Source of the DNA: Ascaphus truei
Lineage: Eukaryota; Chordata; Amphibia; Anura; Ascaphidae
Length of the DNA: 64,000 nucleotides
Assembly: GCA_036426205.1 (NCBI GenBank)
Contig: CM071568.1
Span: 48,404,533-48,468,532 of the forward strand
Direction of reading: 5' to 3'
Numbering within the stretch: position 1 is the stretch's first letter; each line of letters begins with the position of its first letter. A program made the position numbers and the translations under genes. Below, in pieces: positions 47,490 through 60,339 of the stretch. A model generated the notes under the pieces. It saw only the letters and a program-made list of their open reading frames with translations. It did no database searches and had not been told where the DNA came from.

Positions 47490-48980
47490 TTTCCAGATGT
47501 ATTCACCCCCTACCAATAATGTCACAAGTTGTTGAATTACAAATAATGTATGCACAGTTTTTCAAACAAACTTTTTAGACCAAAAGTTACATTATTGTCT
47601 CGTCTGACCACAAAACCTTTTTCCACATGTCTGCAATATGATCTATATGGTTTTTTGCAAACTCCATACATGATTTAAGATGAGTATTTTTGAGTAATGG
47701 CGTCTTCCTGCTTTGTGTATGGACTGGCTTATTATTGATCTGTGAATACCGACTCCCATCTAAGACACAGAACTTTGCAGATCTCTCAAGGTCATTGTTG
47801 GCTTCAGAGTGATATCCCCAAACCAGTTTCCTGCTTGCCTGGCTGCTCAGTTTGAGAGGGCAAACTGATCTGGGTAGTATGATGCATCTTCCACTGAATG
47901 ATGGACTTCACTGTGCTGAGCGAGATAATTGGCGCCTGTAACAGGGACTTATCACTGTGAGAGAATCTGGCTCTAAATCCAGCAGCGTGCTGGTTAATTG
48001 CACACAGGCTATCAACCAGATTTCACCTGGCTGATTAGGACTCGAGAAATGCCTGATGTGAGAAACAGGAGAGAGATTTTCCTCAGTACACAAGGGTGCT
48101 GACAAGAGGAAAGAGGTCTTGAGTGCACTGAAGGACTGGGCATTGAAAACAAGACAGAAGGGGACCAGACCTCTTTTCCTGGACCCAGGAACCTGCCAGA
48201 GGCTGGATCCTCCAACACACCAAGACACCTGGACACCCCTGACTTGAAGGGCCACCTGCTTTAAGGTACCGCTGAGACTTTGGGGGTGGTATACTGGTAA
48301 GGGGCTTTCCCCCCCAGTCTTACAGATAGGGACTGGGGAGTGAGTTGGCCCTTACACAGGGATAGGTGTTTGTTGTTGTATGTATATTTTTGTTTGCTGT
48401 ATTATTTAAAGGAACAGGCAATAAAGCCTTATATTAATTTCACCCTAAAAACGGTCTCCATTTTGCATACCTCTGCACCCATCTCTTATAGCGCCTTTTG
48501 AAACTTTCTTGTACCCTTCTTCTACAATGTGCGCCTCTAACCACTTTTTATCCCTGACTTGTTTCGAAGGCTACTTGGTCTTCATGGTTGCTTTATTGGA
48601 TCACTATGCGAGTTGCAGCTTGAAAGTCTTTATATATCCCAGGGATATTACCTACAAGTTAAACCACTTTGATTACACACACAGGCTGAAACCATTTCAC
48701 TAATTGTGTGACCTTTCAAACAATTAATTTGCACGGATAAATGATTACGGTCTGCAGTAGCATAGGGGTTGAATACTTATGCAATTGAGATTAATCTGTT
48801 TTTCTCTGTAAATCTTCTTTATATGCTATAAGCATTTTCTAACTTTAGCACTTGGAATTGTCTTTATAGATTCTACATGTAAAGTCTAATTTGAAAGCGT
48901 TGTGGAGCATGCTCAGGTGCTGTCAAAAGCTGATCAATTTGGAGGAGGTGAATACTTCTGCAATCCACTGTACATGTCTA
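47490..48980 (-). mobile_element. Tc1-like transposon remnant, split by a solo LTR
   Basis: Minus-strand frames in the left part show KLTGQASRKLVWGYHSEANN, then LLKNTHLKSCMEFAKNH and MWKKVLWSDETI, which match Tc1-type transposase with its first catalytic Asp (WSDE). The ends ATGTATTCACCCCCT and AGGTGAATACTTCTGCAAT are inverted relatives. A 554-bp solo LTR interrupts it at 47937. Coding is broken by stops. Confidence 0.72.
47937..48490 (+). mobile_element. Solo LTR
   Basis: Starts TGTAACAGGGACTTATCAC, carries an AATAAA signal near 48420 and ends CATCTCTTATA. Both sides have the same 5 bp, GCGCC (47932-47936 and 48491-48495), which is a retroviral-type target duplication. No internal region, so recombination between two LTRs removed it. 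Confidence 0.85.
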
Positions 48981-49004
48981 TCTTTTAAAACTAGTAATTG
49001 CAAT

Positions 49005-49195
49005 AAATATAAAATAATTAATGTAATGTAATTAAAATAATGTCATTTCAGAATATAAGTTATAATGTATACTTATAAATATAAAATAATGTAATGTAAT
49101 TACATTATTTTAATTACATTATTTTATATTTATAATTATAAATTATAATTATTTTATATTCTGAAATGACATTACATTATTTTAATGTAATTTCA
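49005..49195. repeat. AT-rich palindrome
   Basis: Left CATTTCAGAATATAA against right TTATATTCTGAAATG, with TAATGTAATTACATTATTTT-type segments between. It could form a long cruciform. There is no coding or terminal element feature. Confidence 0.85.
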
Positions 49196-50340
49196 GAATG
49201 GTCACCACTACTTACTTAAATATGCTTATCTTCTCTAAACGTCATTACAGTAGCTTTGGCACCTTTTATTGGTGAAGCAGCCCATGGTATGTTACAAGGC
49301 CTCATTCACTGGAGGACTTCCCCAGATCGCTGCCAGAGGGACCTGCAACCACTTCTCTGGCAGGGAAGGGTTTTTGGAGTAACCCAGCTTCTTTAGAAGT
49401 TTTCTTAACTAAACTAGAAGTGAACGTTGAATCAAGCTTGTCTAGTTATTCTGTAATAGTGTTGTGCTTGTTGACTAGGATAACAGATTAGTGTCCTGGT
49501 AACGCACCCGAGGTATCGTATTCGTACCATTGACTGGCTAAGTCAGCTGCTAGGGTTGTATATGATGAACCTTCAACTCCTCTCATTTGTCAAAATAGTT
49601 GTTTTTAGCATTTTCTATTTATGTACAATTCATAATAAGGGATTTAGGGCCTTATGCAGAGAGGAACGTTATTTAATGTGAAAACGGCAATAAAATAGCC
49701 ACAGAATTGGAGCAAGTTATGGTCGTATGCAGAAAGCTGCGTTACCTAATTTTTCTGATGAGATTCAAAATTGCCAAGTTTTTCTGGCTAGATTGAACTC
49801 ACTATAATATAGGGCAGAATGGCGAGTTGCAGTGCATCTATGCTACCTGCATACCACCCTATTTTAACATGGCGAATTTACCAATCTCTCCACGTGTTTG
49901 GCAATTTTTAAAGTAAAGAAACCTGCTGTGGAGAATTTTATGAATCTCTCCATGTTCTCTGCAGGAGAAGCTTCTCTGGGAAGTATTTTCTCCAAAATAT
50001 GGTGCTATTTCCCTTCTCTATCCTCTCTGCATAAGCCCCTTATTATTCTATTATCCAATAAGACAGATTGCTGTGCCACTGTCAACCTATATAATTCTTA
50101 TTTATTTGACCAACACAAGATTTTCCCCAAATTATTCCTGCAACCCCTTTTTATTTGCCATATTCTATTCTCCCTCCCACATGCAGACATTCCCACTAAG
50201 CTTCCTATTGATTTCTTCCAACACCACTGGTTTGAAACTAAGCGATCACTATTAGTCATGTTTGGGGAAAGCTACGTACCCTGCAGTTTCAGATTAAATT
50301 GATGGTTATTTAATTACATATTGTAATATTACAATTACAG

Positions 50341-50525
50341 GGAGAAGGAGTTTCTCAGTGAGTAAAGACACTGACTGGCACTGAGTTTGAAGTAGGGGAG
50401 CCTGGTTCAATTCCTGGTGTCGGCTCCTTGTGACCTTGGGCAAGTCACTTTATCTCCCTGTGCCTCAGGCACCAACAAATAGATTGTAAGCTCCACGGGG
50501 CAGGGACCTGTGCCTGCAAAAATGT
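50341..50525 (+). mobile_element. tRNA-derived SINE
   Basis: The head resembles a tRNA gene: an A-box-like CTCAGTGAGTAAAGAC and a B-box-like GGTTCAATTCC (50403-50413). The body (CTCCTTGTGACCTTGGGCAA and on) and the tail ATTGTAAGCTCCACGGGGCA follow. The tail block is the one shared with L2 3' ends. A full-length member; the 6490 copy lacks the head. Confidence 0.85.
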
Positions 50526-50699
50526 CTAATGTAAATAATATTTTCTACGTAGCACATACAAGTTTTCTCTCTTTAACCTATTTCTGTTTTTCTTATGGCA
50601 ATTTGACTGCCTCATTATTTTTCTTTATCTTCTACTTGCATAAAAATCTTGAAGTTGGCAATAGGTGTGTGTACCCTGGGTCACTTTGTGCAAGTTTCC

Positions 50700-51010
50700 A
50701 TGCATTCTGCAAAACTAGATTTTTCCTTCACGCTTGCCCTATGCACTTTCAAATTCCATTACGGTATTTATCCAAATCACCTCAACTGGGAGGCTTCCAT
50801 TTATCCATGAGCCTCTCAGTGAAGCTGTATTTTTCACTGTCTTGCCTGCTAATGATTCCTTTACATCACCCAGTGGGTGACCTGGCAGGGAGAGATTCTG
50901 GTAATGGAGGATTCTGCATATATGGCTCATTCACCTGGCAGCAAAGTAACAGTTACAGCATCCTGAGGCACAGGTCTGGGCAATGCGTCACGAGCAACCA
51001 CCCCCCAAAA
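50700..51010 (+). repeat. Interspersed repeat R2
   Basis: It aligns with 58880-59200. Shared blocks: CAGCTGGGAGGCT-type, CCATGAGCCTCTC, GAGCTGTATTTTTCACTG, GATTCTGGTAATG and GGCACAGGTCTGGGCAATGC. A diverged family of unknown class; frames over it are not proteins. Confidence 0.75.
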
Positions 51011-51061
51011 CCCCCAAAAATACAGTTGGGAAAAGCATTCACAGCCTTTAAAAATATATAT

Positions 51062-51540
51062 TTTTTTTTAATGCCTCAATACGCACCATTTTACTGTATG
51101 GTTCAGAAACATGGACACTACTCAAAAGCGATGTGAACGTACTCGAACGATTCCAACTAAGATACGTAACATACTCAATATTACGCTACGAGACCGATGG
51201 AAAAATGAAGATGTATGGTTAGCCTGTCGAAACCAATCCACAACCGACCAGTACATTAAGCGACACAGACTTGGGTGGTTTGACCACACAACCCATAGGC
51301 TGGAAAATGGACCAACGTGCTCCAAAGAAAACGTGGTCGAACCAGGTGGCGCCAGATCTCAAACCGCTCCACTTCGCAGTAGCCGAAGCCCAAAAAGCTG
51401 CCCTAAATTGAGATCAATGGTGCGTAATCACTAAAGACGTATTGAACATCCTGCCGCTGGCCTCCACAACGCATCGCTCCTTACCTTATAAAAGATGAAG
51501 CAATGTCGTTTACGGCGTGTATACCATATTCACAGCCTTT
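51062..51540 (+). pseudogene. Non-LTR retrotransposon ORF C-terminus
   Basis: Frames give TILLYGSETWTLLKSDVNVL, ERFQLRYV, then ILNITLRDRWKNEDVW and YIKRHRLGWFDHTTHRLENG. These match the LYGxETW and RRLRWxGHVxRM blocks of a LINE-type ORF C-terminus. Frameshifts and a stop near 51434 show decay. Confidence 0.75.
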
Positions 51541-52499
51541 GACGTGATCAGACACTTGGTACAGGGCACATTTTTTGTATAGGCGAACCCAATTAGTGAG
51601 GTGACATTGCAGTTTATGCAACTTGTTTTGACAGCTACTCTGTAATCCTAGTCCTAATTAGACAAAGTCAAGAAGAAATGTTGTTTTTGCAGTTAGTTTT
51701 CCTACCCTGTAGCTCTTCTCCTGGGTTCTATAGTCTTAATTGTTTGTTGTTTGTCTATCCCAACATAATTACATATTTCTTTCAGTGTATATGCTAAAAT
51801 AGGTAAATCCCTTATGCTTTTTGGTGAAAGCCCTGCATAATTGTAGTTGCCACTCTCTGGACTGCCTATCTGTTCTACCTTGTGCTCTCCAAGATTGGGC
51901 ACAGTACCGATAATGGCAATTTACCTATGATTTTTAAAGTGGCATCCAGCGCCTTTTTTAATTTGCTAGTATAACTCCTATTATCCAATCAAATATCATG
52001 CTGCAGGATTGTCACTTTGTTATATGTTCCGAATGCTTTAGGTCATTTTAATTTAACCACCTCCAGATAGTTTTCCTGATGTTTTTTGTTGGTACCATCG
52101 CATGCATTTGTTGTTTGGCTTTACATGGACTCCTAAGGACCACACACTTCCCCACTCTACAGGGAGGATCTACATCCTGATGCTGTTAACCCCCATGTCA
52201 ACCGTACTGATGATTTGTTGTCGCCAACAAAAAGGATAATGTTCTACAGCTTTCTGCTGCGAACTATGAAGGTTGATCTGGTCCTTTTGTTACCATAATG
52301 GTCTGCAGAACATTATGAATTGCTCTCCCTTCTGGCAGCAATTGGATAAGATTGCAGGACAGTAAAAGAACTCTGCAAAGCACATAACTGTTACTAAGAC
52401 AAATGTTTTTTTTTAATGCCCTATAGTAAGCGCTTCCCCTCTTAACTTTACCCTAAAAATTGTGCACTATGTATTGTTCCAGTCTCTGTATTGTTCCCA

Positions 52500-52660
52500 G
52501 CAAGACAGATTGTAAGCTCAGGGCAGGGAGTCCTATCCCCCAATATTTACTTTTATAGAGTATGCACTTATTTGTTTTATTATTTCCTGCCTTACATCTT
52601 GTGTAATATTTATGTAAAGCTTTGTGTATATGGTTATTCCTATAGAAATAAGAATACAAT
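52500..52660 (+). repeat. SINE/LINE-tail repeat
   Basis: AGACAGATTGTAAGCTCAGG, then GGCAGGGAGTCCTA. Third diverged copy of the 790-935 family. The neighbouring stretches 51545-52500 and 52680-54780 show no gene or clear repeat. Confidence 0.5.
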
Positions 52661-54779
52661 ACATAGTAATAGTCCTTGAAATGTCTTATTTTTTTTAATT
52701 TTTTTTTTTTATCTTGACCATTAGATCCCTAACTCTAGGGTTGCTAGATATCCCGTATTTATGGGATTGTCCCTTATTTCATTGACTTGTCCCATTGTCC
52801 CTGAAAGGTCTGTCTGGACGCATAATTGTCCTGTATTTTATTGCCGAGATGTGAAATCCCTGAACTTAAAGTGACTAATGAAATCGATAATAAAAACGTA
52901 ATGGATTTCTTCTTGAGTAATAGTTACCTTTTCCAATAGATGTCTCCTTACTAAATTATTAAAATAATAGGTCACTGCCTGGTCATCTCATAATACCTTG
53001 ACACCCACCCCTATAGGCGTTACTTTTTCTCCCACCGTTACCTGTTAGATCAGTGACTCCTATTAGTATATTTCCTAGGTATCTCAGGGGTACCCATATT
53101 TTGTGTGCAAAGGTGTCTCTCCACATGTCTAAAGGCTTGCTCTCCTTGACGTAAACTCTAAAAAGACTTATTAGCTCAAAACAAAGTTGCTATCTATCAA
53201 AACAAAAATGTCTTTGACACACAGGAAGGATATCTCGGGTTATAAAATGTAGTATTTTATGGCTATTGTAAATAATACTACACTAATCATTGACATACAC
53301 CTGATTGATACAATTTAAATAATCCGGTATTTCAAACAGCAAATTATGAAGTCTTCATACACAGGACATCCGTTTTTAAGGCTTGTGATACTTTTCAGCA
53401 CTGACATTTTTAATGCAACACACGTTTGAAAAAAATATGTGGGTACATCGACCCCATAATGTACTTGGCTTTCGAAAACCTGATATGATTTATACTTGAG
53501 GAAAGTAGGAAACCCCTCTAAGATCACCCTTTATTTGTTTTCTGTTTTGATGTTATTTGTCGTGTGCTTTGAAATATGCAATGCAAGTCTGAGAGTTGAT
53601 TTATACAAATAGAATCACATACCTTTTTTCAAGTGCCATTTTTGGGTCTGCCTGCAAGAGAAATGCTTTCTAGGAGTGTTTAGATGGTTGATACAGTTGT
53701 GTAGTTTGCTTTTGTCTTCTTTTGTGTATATTGCAGAAACTAGTACCTATAAGGAAGAGGTGAGTGAGTGGAGGAGACCAATTTTAATTGTTTAAAATAA
53801 TATAAAAACACATGTTGTGTAGAGCGGACCAAAACACATTAATTTAAATTTACACATATTGCCATTACTTTAGCTTTTAGATTATGTATTGTACGCAGTT
53901 GAATTTTTGCCACAGTGATTCTCTCCCCTCAAAAGTTTGCGAACCTACAGCATCTTGAGGTATTCGAACTTAGCAGGACTCGCACATAATCGCAAGGGAG
54001 TAGTTGACCTTGAGTCCCAAGTGGAATCTCACACTTCATAATTTTGGGCGTGCATCGGATGTAACCCCTAAACTGCCTCCAAGTTCCTTTTACCCACAGA
54101 TCTCCTGTCTTCCCTCATTCTTCCCCCCTTCTTCCCACACACCTAAAATATGCTTCCTGAGTCATGGGTGTCCTGCTTTGTGACAGCCAAATACACACAG
54201 CCTGGTGAGGAATAGAGCAAATAATGATGTCCTCATGGAGAAGTCCTCACTAATTTACCAGGGGAGAGTGCATTTTCCAGCCCTGATCACATCGATTGAC
54301 ATCTTAATCTTATCCAGTGTTTGTTTTCATATTCCAACAGCACATATAAAAACACCTCCACCCAGGTAGTACAACCAGTTTTTTTTCTTAATAGCTCCAA
54401 ACTTCTGCCAAATTATGTACAATGATGTTTGTTCTACTGGATATAGAAGATTGCATGCCACACCTTTTAATCACTGGCTAGTATTGATATTACCAAACCA
54501 TAGGAGGTGTGGTGTTTGGTGTTCCTCTGTAGGCCTTTATTACACAAACTGACTTGGTCTTGGTTACACTCTGTGATATTGGGATATTTCTTTCCTTAGG
54601 ATACAAATTACATACTGCAAATGGATGACTTTTCAGGTAGAAACAATCAAATTCTAACATGTTGTACTGTTGGACACTGAATCAAACAAGTGAATTGTAT
54701 TAGGATTTTCTTTTTCTTACAAAATGAAGGTGTGTAACAAAATTAATGTAGTCCAATTTGTATCAATTTGTATCTGCTA

Positions 54780-57320
54780 GTGTTTGGGGATTTCAACTAC
54801 AATTGGCTTGACCCTAAAAACAACAAAATCCAGATCCAACTCAAGTTACTTAACCTATTGCAACTAATTTCCCAACCCACACAAACAAACCTGACATCTC
54901 ACAACCATTCCTTGCTAGACTGAATTCTCTCCTCTATCCCAGCAGAATCCAATCCTCTGGCATCCTTCCTGACATTTTCAGTGATGCAATAATGTACTGT
55001 GTAAGGAAAATCAAACCACGCCAATCAAGCCCTAAAGTTCTCCTCACTAGAACAGTTAGAAACGTTAACCCACAACAGTTTCTGGCTTACCTTACCAACT
55101 GCCCGTGGTACAAAATAGACTTAATTCCCGACCCCAATTCTGCACTCGACTATTTTCAATCTGAGTTCTTAAAACTCTGTGATACCCATGCTCCACTATG
55201 CAAAATAAGAGTATGGGGGGGGGGGCCACCTTTCGTGGGTTACAACTGGCCTTATAGGACTCTACCAGTTCAGGGACGCCTTGTGAAAAATCTACAAAGT
55301 GACTGGCACTTCCAAGGGTCTTAATAACTACAGATGGCTGCGGAACATGTGTACAATCTTCTTCAGAATATATCAAACCCAGCTAACCTCTGGAAGGTTA
55401 TCAACAATATATTCCAGCCTTCCGCCATCAACAACCTTGTAATACCTCTAAGGAGGATAGTACTCTGACAAATCCCACTGACATTGCAACTGCATTCAAT
55501 GAATACTTTGTGTGGTGTGCTACTAACATATTAGCAAAACGAAACCCGAATTACAAACATGAACCTCATTTTGAGAGTACCCTACAGCCCCACCCTCTCC
55601 CAACACTGCTCACCATTTTGGCAATTTGTCCCAGTATTTGAAGAGGAGATTACACACGTTCTCCTCAAATTAAAACTAAGCAGCCAATGTGGACCTGACT
55701 TACTACAATCTATAAGTTCCCAAGACTTGGTGCCCTAGCCATTGCCAAACCGATTGCTTCCATAGTCAACTCTATTCTATCTGCAGGCCATATCCCCAAG
55801 ACCTTGAAAACTGCCAGAGTTGTCCCAATGTTCAAATGTGGGAACAAAAACACTGTCTCAAATCACAGGCCAATCTCTCTTCTCTCAATACTATCCAAAG
55901 TTATGGAAAAATATGTTCACTCCCAATTAAGCGATTACTATACCAAGACAAATTTCCCTAGCCAATTCCAATCTGGCTTTCGCCCCAAACACTCTACCGT
56001 AACTACCCTGCTAAAAGTTTATAATGAGATCCAGTGTGGAATGGAACTAGGACAACTTACTGATGCAATATTCCTAGATTTTGCAAAGGCTTTTGATACT
56101 GTTGATCATGTTATCTTGCTTTTCAACTCCAGTGCTCTGGAATAGAGAAGCATGCTTTAAACTGGTTTCATTGCTACCTATCAGGTAGATCCCAACATGT
56201 ATCCATCTCAGGCTCTAACTCCAACCCCTTGGATATCACCTGTGGTGTCCCGCAAGGCTCTGTTCTGGGGCCCCTACTCTTCTCAGTGTTCATCAATGAT
56301 CGTCCCACAGCTTGTAAGGAAGGTTCAATACACATGTATGCAGATGACACAATCCTATATGCACACAGCCATAGCCTCTCCGACCTTGAACACATACTTC
56401 AGTCTGACTTTGAGACTCGAAAACTGGATTTCCCAAAAACAAACTGTTTTTAAACACTGACAAGACTGTAACAATGGAACCAATGCAATACCATCCTTAC
56501 CCCTGTTACTAGTTTTAAATACTTGGGCATAAGGTTTGACTCCCATTTTAACATTTGGGATGCACATTGATACCCTGACATCCAAAACCTATGCCAAACT
56601 AGGTGTACTTTATAAGAACAAATCCTCCCTAAGTCTGCTGGTCAAAAAGCGTATCGAACAGCAGATGCTAATGCCAATTATAGACTGAGGACATGGTGTA
56701 TATGGCTCGGCACCCTAAACCCACTTAAGCAAACTTGATACCCTCTACAATTCAATATGCTGTTTTGTTCTCCAATGCAACTACAACACACATCACTGCG
56801 AAATGCTCAAAGAACTATATTGGCCACCACTTGAGTCTAGGCGCAAAGTTCATCTTTTCTGTCTTGCCTTCAAATACTTTCTGGGCAAGCTACCCATCTA
56901 TCTGAACAAGCTCCTCACCCCTACCACATGAGGCACTTATCATCTGAGATCTGACTCCAAAAGACTGTTCATGGTCCCAAGGTTCAACACAGTATCCGAC
57001 CGCTCCTTCTCTTACCGTGCACCCCACAACTGGAACAATCTACCGTAGACTCTCACAGCCGCCACCAGTCTAAGTTCATTAAAAACTAACGCTGTCTCAC
57101 ATTTTTATCTGGTCTGTAACTGTGTTACCGCCTATAATATATATTATCTTTAACTGTGCATGCAATGTCTTGTATATAATGAATACCCTGTTCACTTATG
57201 TAACTACTGTATGTATTATTTGTCATCATAACTCTATGCCCAGGACATACTTGAAAACGAGAGGTAACTCTCAATGTATTACATCCTGGTAAAACATTTT
57301 TTATAAATTAAAAAAAATCT
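54780..57320 (+). pseudogene. LINE (L2/CR1-like), nearly full ORF2, decayed
   Basis: Starts within the endonuclease: VFGDFNYNWLDPKN. RT follows: KTARVVPMFKCGNKNTVSNH, RPISLLSILSKVMEKYVHSQ, SGFRPKHSTVTTLL, FLDFAKAFDTVDH (catalytic Asp box), then in another frame GVPQGSVLGPLLFSVFIND and MYADDTILYAH. The C-terminus from 56490 matches the LINE at 5200-6037, but with in-frame stops. The 3' UTR also matches and ends AATTAAAAAAA at 57320. Confidence 0.9.
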
Positions 57321-57599
57321 TGTGTTCATGCCACTAGGTCAGGGGTCTGCAACCGCTCTACGTAGAAGAGCCATTTTGTAAAAAAAAAGTATTTCTCCAA
57401 AATATTCAGAGAGCCGCAACACATGCATGAATATTACACACCCACAAACACATACATATATTGTATACACACTAATAGGTATATACTGTACAAGCATTAA
57501 CATACGGCAAAATATGTGGGGAAATAAAATGCATCTCGCAATAAGTCCCTTTATTTCGTTTTTTTCATTGTTTTTCTGTACAAAACAATGTCATTTACA

Positions 57600-57850
57600 A
57601 ATACACCAGACATACATACATACATACATACATACATACATACATACATACATACATACATACATACACTACCACCCCCAAAAAAACACCTACACGACCC
57701 CCTTAAATACACACATACATGCACTCTACCCCCCCAATAGACACACGCACTACCCCCCAAACACACACGCACTACCCCTCAAACACACACACACACACAC
57801 TACACCCCCGCAAATACACACACAGAGACACCCACACACAGACTACTCAC
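57600..57850. repeat. (TACA)n and CA-rich microsatellites
   Basis: A pure CATA tract at 57605-57667, then CA-rich sequence to 57850. Proline/threonine-rich frames here are artefacts. A TA run follows at 57900-57920. Confidence 0.95.
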
Positions 57851-57919
57851 CCCACCCACCTCCCCCAACAAAATACACAAACACACGTGTGTATAGATTT
57901 ATATATATATATATATATA

Positions 57920-58032
57920 AGTATACATTACCGCATAGCAGCAAAAAGGAGACAGCACTCAGGTGAATGAAAATTAATGTATTAAATACAGCACATAACC
58001 CCAACGTTTCGATCCCACAGGGGGATCTTCCA
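57920..58032 (-). mobile_element. Penelope-type terminus fragment
   Basis: Almost identical to 43225-43334: CATTACCGCATAGCAGCAAA, GAATGTATTAAATACAGCAC-like and CAACGTTTCGATCCCACAGG. The copy stops inside the ribozyme-like motif. GAAA and stem II remain, but the CTGANGA core is cut off. Confidence 0.85.
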
Positions 58033-58087
58033 CCTTTATTAGAGCGCCAGTGATTTTTTTTCACATATATATATATATATTTACAAT

Positions 58088-58405
58088 GGGCCTCTTTCCC
58101 TCACTCTCCTGCTAGTGGCTATGGGGGAAGAGGGAGGCTGGCGCTGGTCCGGCCTCTTGTTTCCGCCATGCCTGATGTCTCCCCAACTGCTTGCCTGCCT
58201 CCTGTATTGTCTGACGCCGGGCTCTGTGACGTCAACTCGTGCCAGAAGTTGCGGCACGCACCGGCATGAGAGCCCGGCGTGGGACAGTACAGGAGAGAGG
58301 CAGGCAAGCAGTTGGGGAGGCCTCAGGCCTGGCGGCAACAAGAGCCCTGACCAACGCTGACCGGGCCACCCCCGCAGCCACCGCCAGGATAGTGAAGGAA
58401 AGAGG
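58088..58405. repeat. GC-rich palindrome
   Basis: Left CCCCAACTGCTTGCCTGCCT and right AGGCAGGCAAGCAGTTGGGG are perfect complements; GGCCTCTTGTTTCCGCC against GGCGGCAACAAG extends it. A probable MITE. GGGGTCGGCAACCTGCAGAG just after it resembles a hAT-like end also seen at 57339. Confidence 0.75.
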
Positions 58406-58879
58406 CAGCAGTGGGGGGTCGGCAACCTGCAGAGAGCCGCAAGTAGGAGCGATAAGATGCCGATCCGTGCACTAGGTAGACCATTAATTACTCTTCATAC
58501 CGACATAAATAGGGCACTTTTTACTGTCACATTATTGAAGTCACACTAAAGGTGACAAGTGGAAATGAGCAGTGTTATGGCTTTCCAACTCCCCTTCACC
58601 AATAAATTAAAATATTACAATCAGGTTCTAAAATCCTCTGATTATATTATATAACAAACGTGATATGAGACTGAAGGATAATCACAACGGCTTTCGCTGG
58701 GGCTGCTAAAGCTTGCATTACGTTTGTAAGCAGTGCCTACTATTTGTGCACACAAAAGGGATCTGTTAAATATTTCTAACATTATTGCACAAGATTTCAT
58801 GAGAGTCTACACCAGGTTATTAAATCTATTAATGAGTGTGTATCCATTTTGACTGGTGAAATTAGGCATGCCAGAAACA

Positions 58880-59200
58880 TGCTTTACCTATTTCCTTCAT
58901 GCTTCCCCTATGCAATTTTAAACGCAATTATAGTATTTATCCAATTCAGCTCAGCTGGGAGGCTGTTCCATTTTTTTTCCATGAGCCTCTCCATTGAGCT
59001 GTATTTTTCACTGCGTTTCCTACTGATTATTCTTTTACACGATCCTGCGGGTGATCCAGCAGGGAAAGATTCTGGTAATGAAGGATTTGGCATAACCGGC
59101 TCATATACAACTGGTAGCAGAGCAACAGAAAGTAACAGTTGTAGCATCCTGCGGCACAGGTCTGGGCAATGCAGCAGGATCACGAGCAACCAGCACCAAA
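58880..59200 (+). repeat. Interspersed repeat R2
   Basis: Second copy of the 50700-51010 family, with an extra GCAGGATCACGAGCAACCA at the end. It lies directly before MTERF3 coding exon 4. Confidence 0.75.
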
Positions 59201-59347
59201 AACACATTGTTTGGGGGAGATTTAACAAAGTCTTCCAACTGAAAAACCATGGCAAATCTTACTAAAACACCAATGTGATTTTTCTTTTTAACAAATGTGG
59301 TCCAGTTTTGCATTCGTGTCTTTGAACTTGCTCTCTCAATATTTCAG

Positions 59348-59495
59348 GGTAGCTTACCTGAGCTTACAAAACTTCAGCAAAGAAGACATTGCACGAATGG
59401 TCTCACGAGCTCCCTACTTACTGAATTTCTCAGTGGAAAGACTGGATAATCGTCTGGGCTTCTTCCAGAAAGAACTTGGACTCAGTGTAGAGAAG
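59348..59495 (+). CDS. MTERF3: MTERF3 fourth coding exon
   Basis: Frame after the completed Arg codon: [20 protein letters not shown], then [20 protein letters not shown] and KELGLSVEK. This is the second mTERF repeat region and is almost identical to the vertebrate protein. The acceptor is ATTTCAG (59341-59347). The donor GTAAGA follows 59495, phase 0. The next repeats (from the residues after SVEK) are not in the window, so the right 4.5 kb is intron. Confidence 0.96.
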
Positions 59496-59802
59496 GTAAG
59501 AACGTGTCTGCAATAAGTATTTCATATTTGCATTTCCTGTGTTTTTTCTATTTGTAACTACACTTGAGGTGTGTAGCACCACCTAGAGCAAATCCTTATT
59601 ATTCAGTGAGAAGTGTCACTGTATTCCTACATCTTGTTCTTGCAGACACGGTGACCTTTTATAGGACACATGAAGGACACACAAGCCAATTCCTACACTT
59701 TAACGTCACCAAACAGGCATTTATACATATATGCCAACCCTTCCTATAAAAGCTGTAGACCAAGCAATATCATACATGTGTTTTTTTTTTTGTTTTTTTT
59801 TT

Positions 59803-60244
59803 TTTTAATAAATCAGTTCTGTATTTTGAGAAAATACTTGTAGCATATTTTTTTTAAACAGCTCTAAATTAATTTTTTAATGTATTATGTAACAAGCATT
59901 TTTTGTTTCCATAGCAACCATTTACAAAGTCGCATCCCGTTTCTCTTCTGAAACAGGCTGTGGCACACCCCTTTTTGATCCCTGCTCTTTCTCTAGCATT
60001 GCACCAATTGTATCTAGTGACTGGCCTGGTCACATGATCTTCACCACAGATCTTTGCATCTTTGGTCCTCTTCTGCTGCACTGAAAGCCATTTAGTGAAC
60101 CCCCAAGCCAAATCTTCGCTGATCAATCACAGGAGAACGGATTGATCGGCAACTTAGCTAATTGCTTATCATTGTGTGGATTGCATTGATGCACATACTA
60201 AAGGGGAAAACATCAAATAAAAAATGGCAGCTTGGACTGCTGCC
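59803..60244 (-). repeat. Interspersed repeat R1
   Basis: Minus-strand copy of 14109-14580. It contains GTTTCCATAGCAACC, TTTGTATCTAG-like and CACATGATCTTC (complements of the R1 blocks) and ends AATGGCAGCTTGGACTGC, the complement of the R1 start. Confidence 0.78.
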
Positions 60245-60339
60245 TTCAGGAAGAAGACTCAAGCTTTGGGGGATGTCGGCCTCCCTCCTTCTACTGAATC
60301 TCTGCCTGCACAGTTCCAAAAATCAATACGTCATCTCTC

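Noticed and set aside
57427..57966. 179-residue His/Thr/Pro-rich frame
   Set aside because: It runs through TACA and CA microsatellites and into a Penelope fragment.
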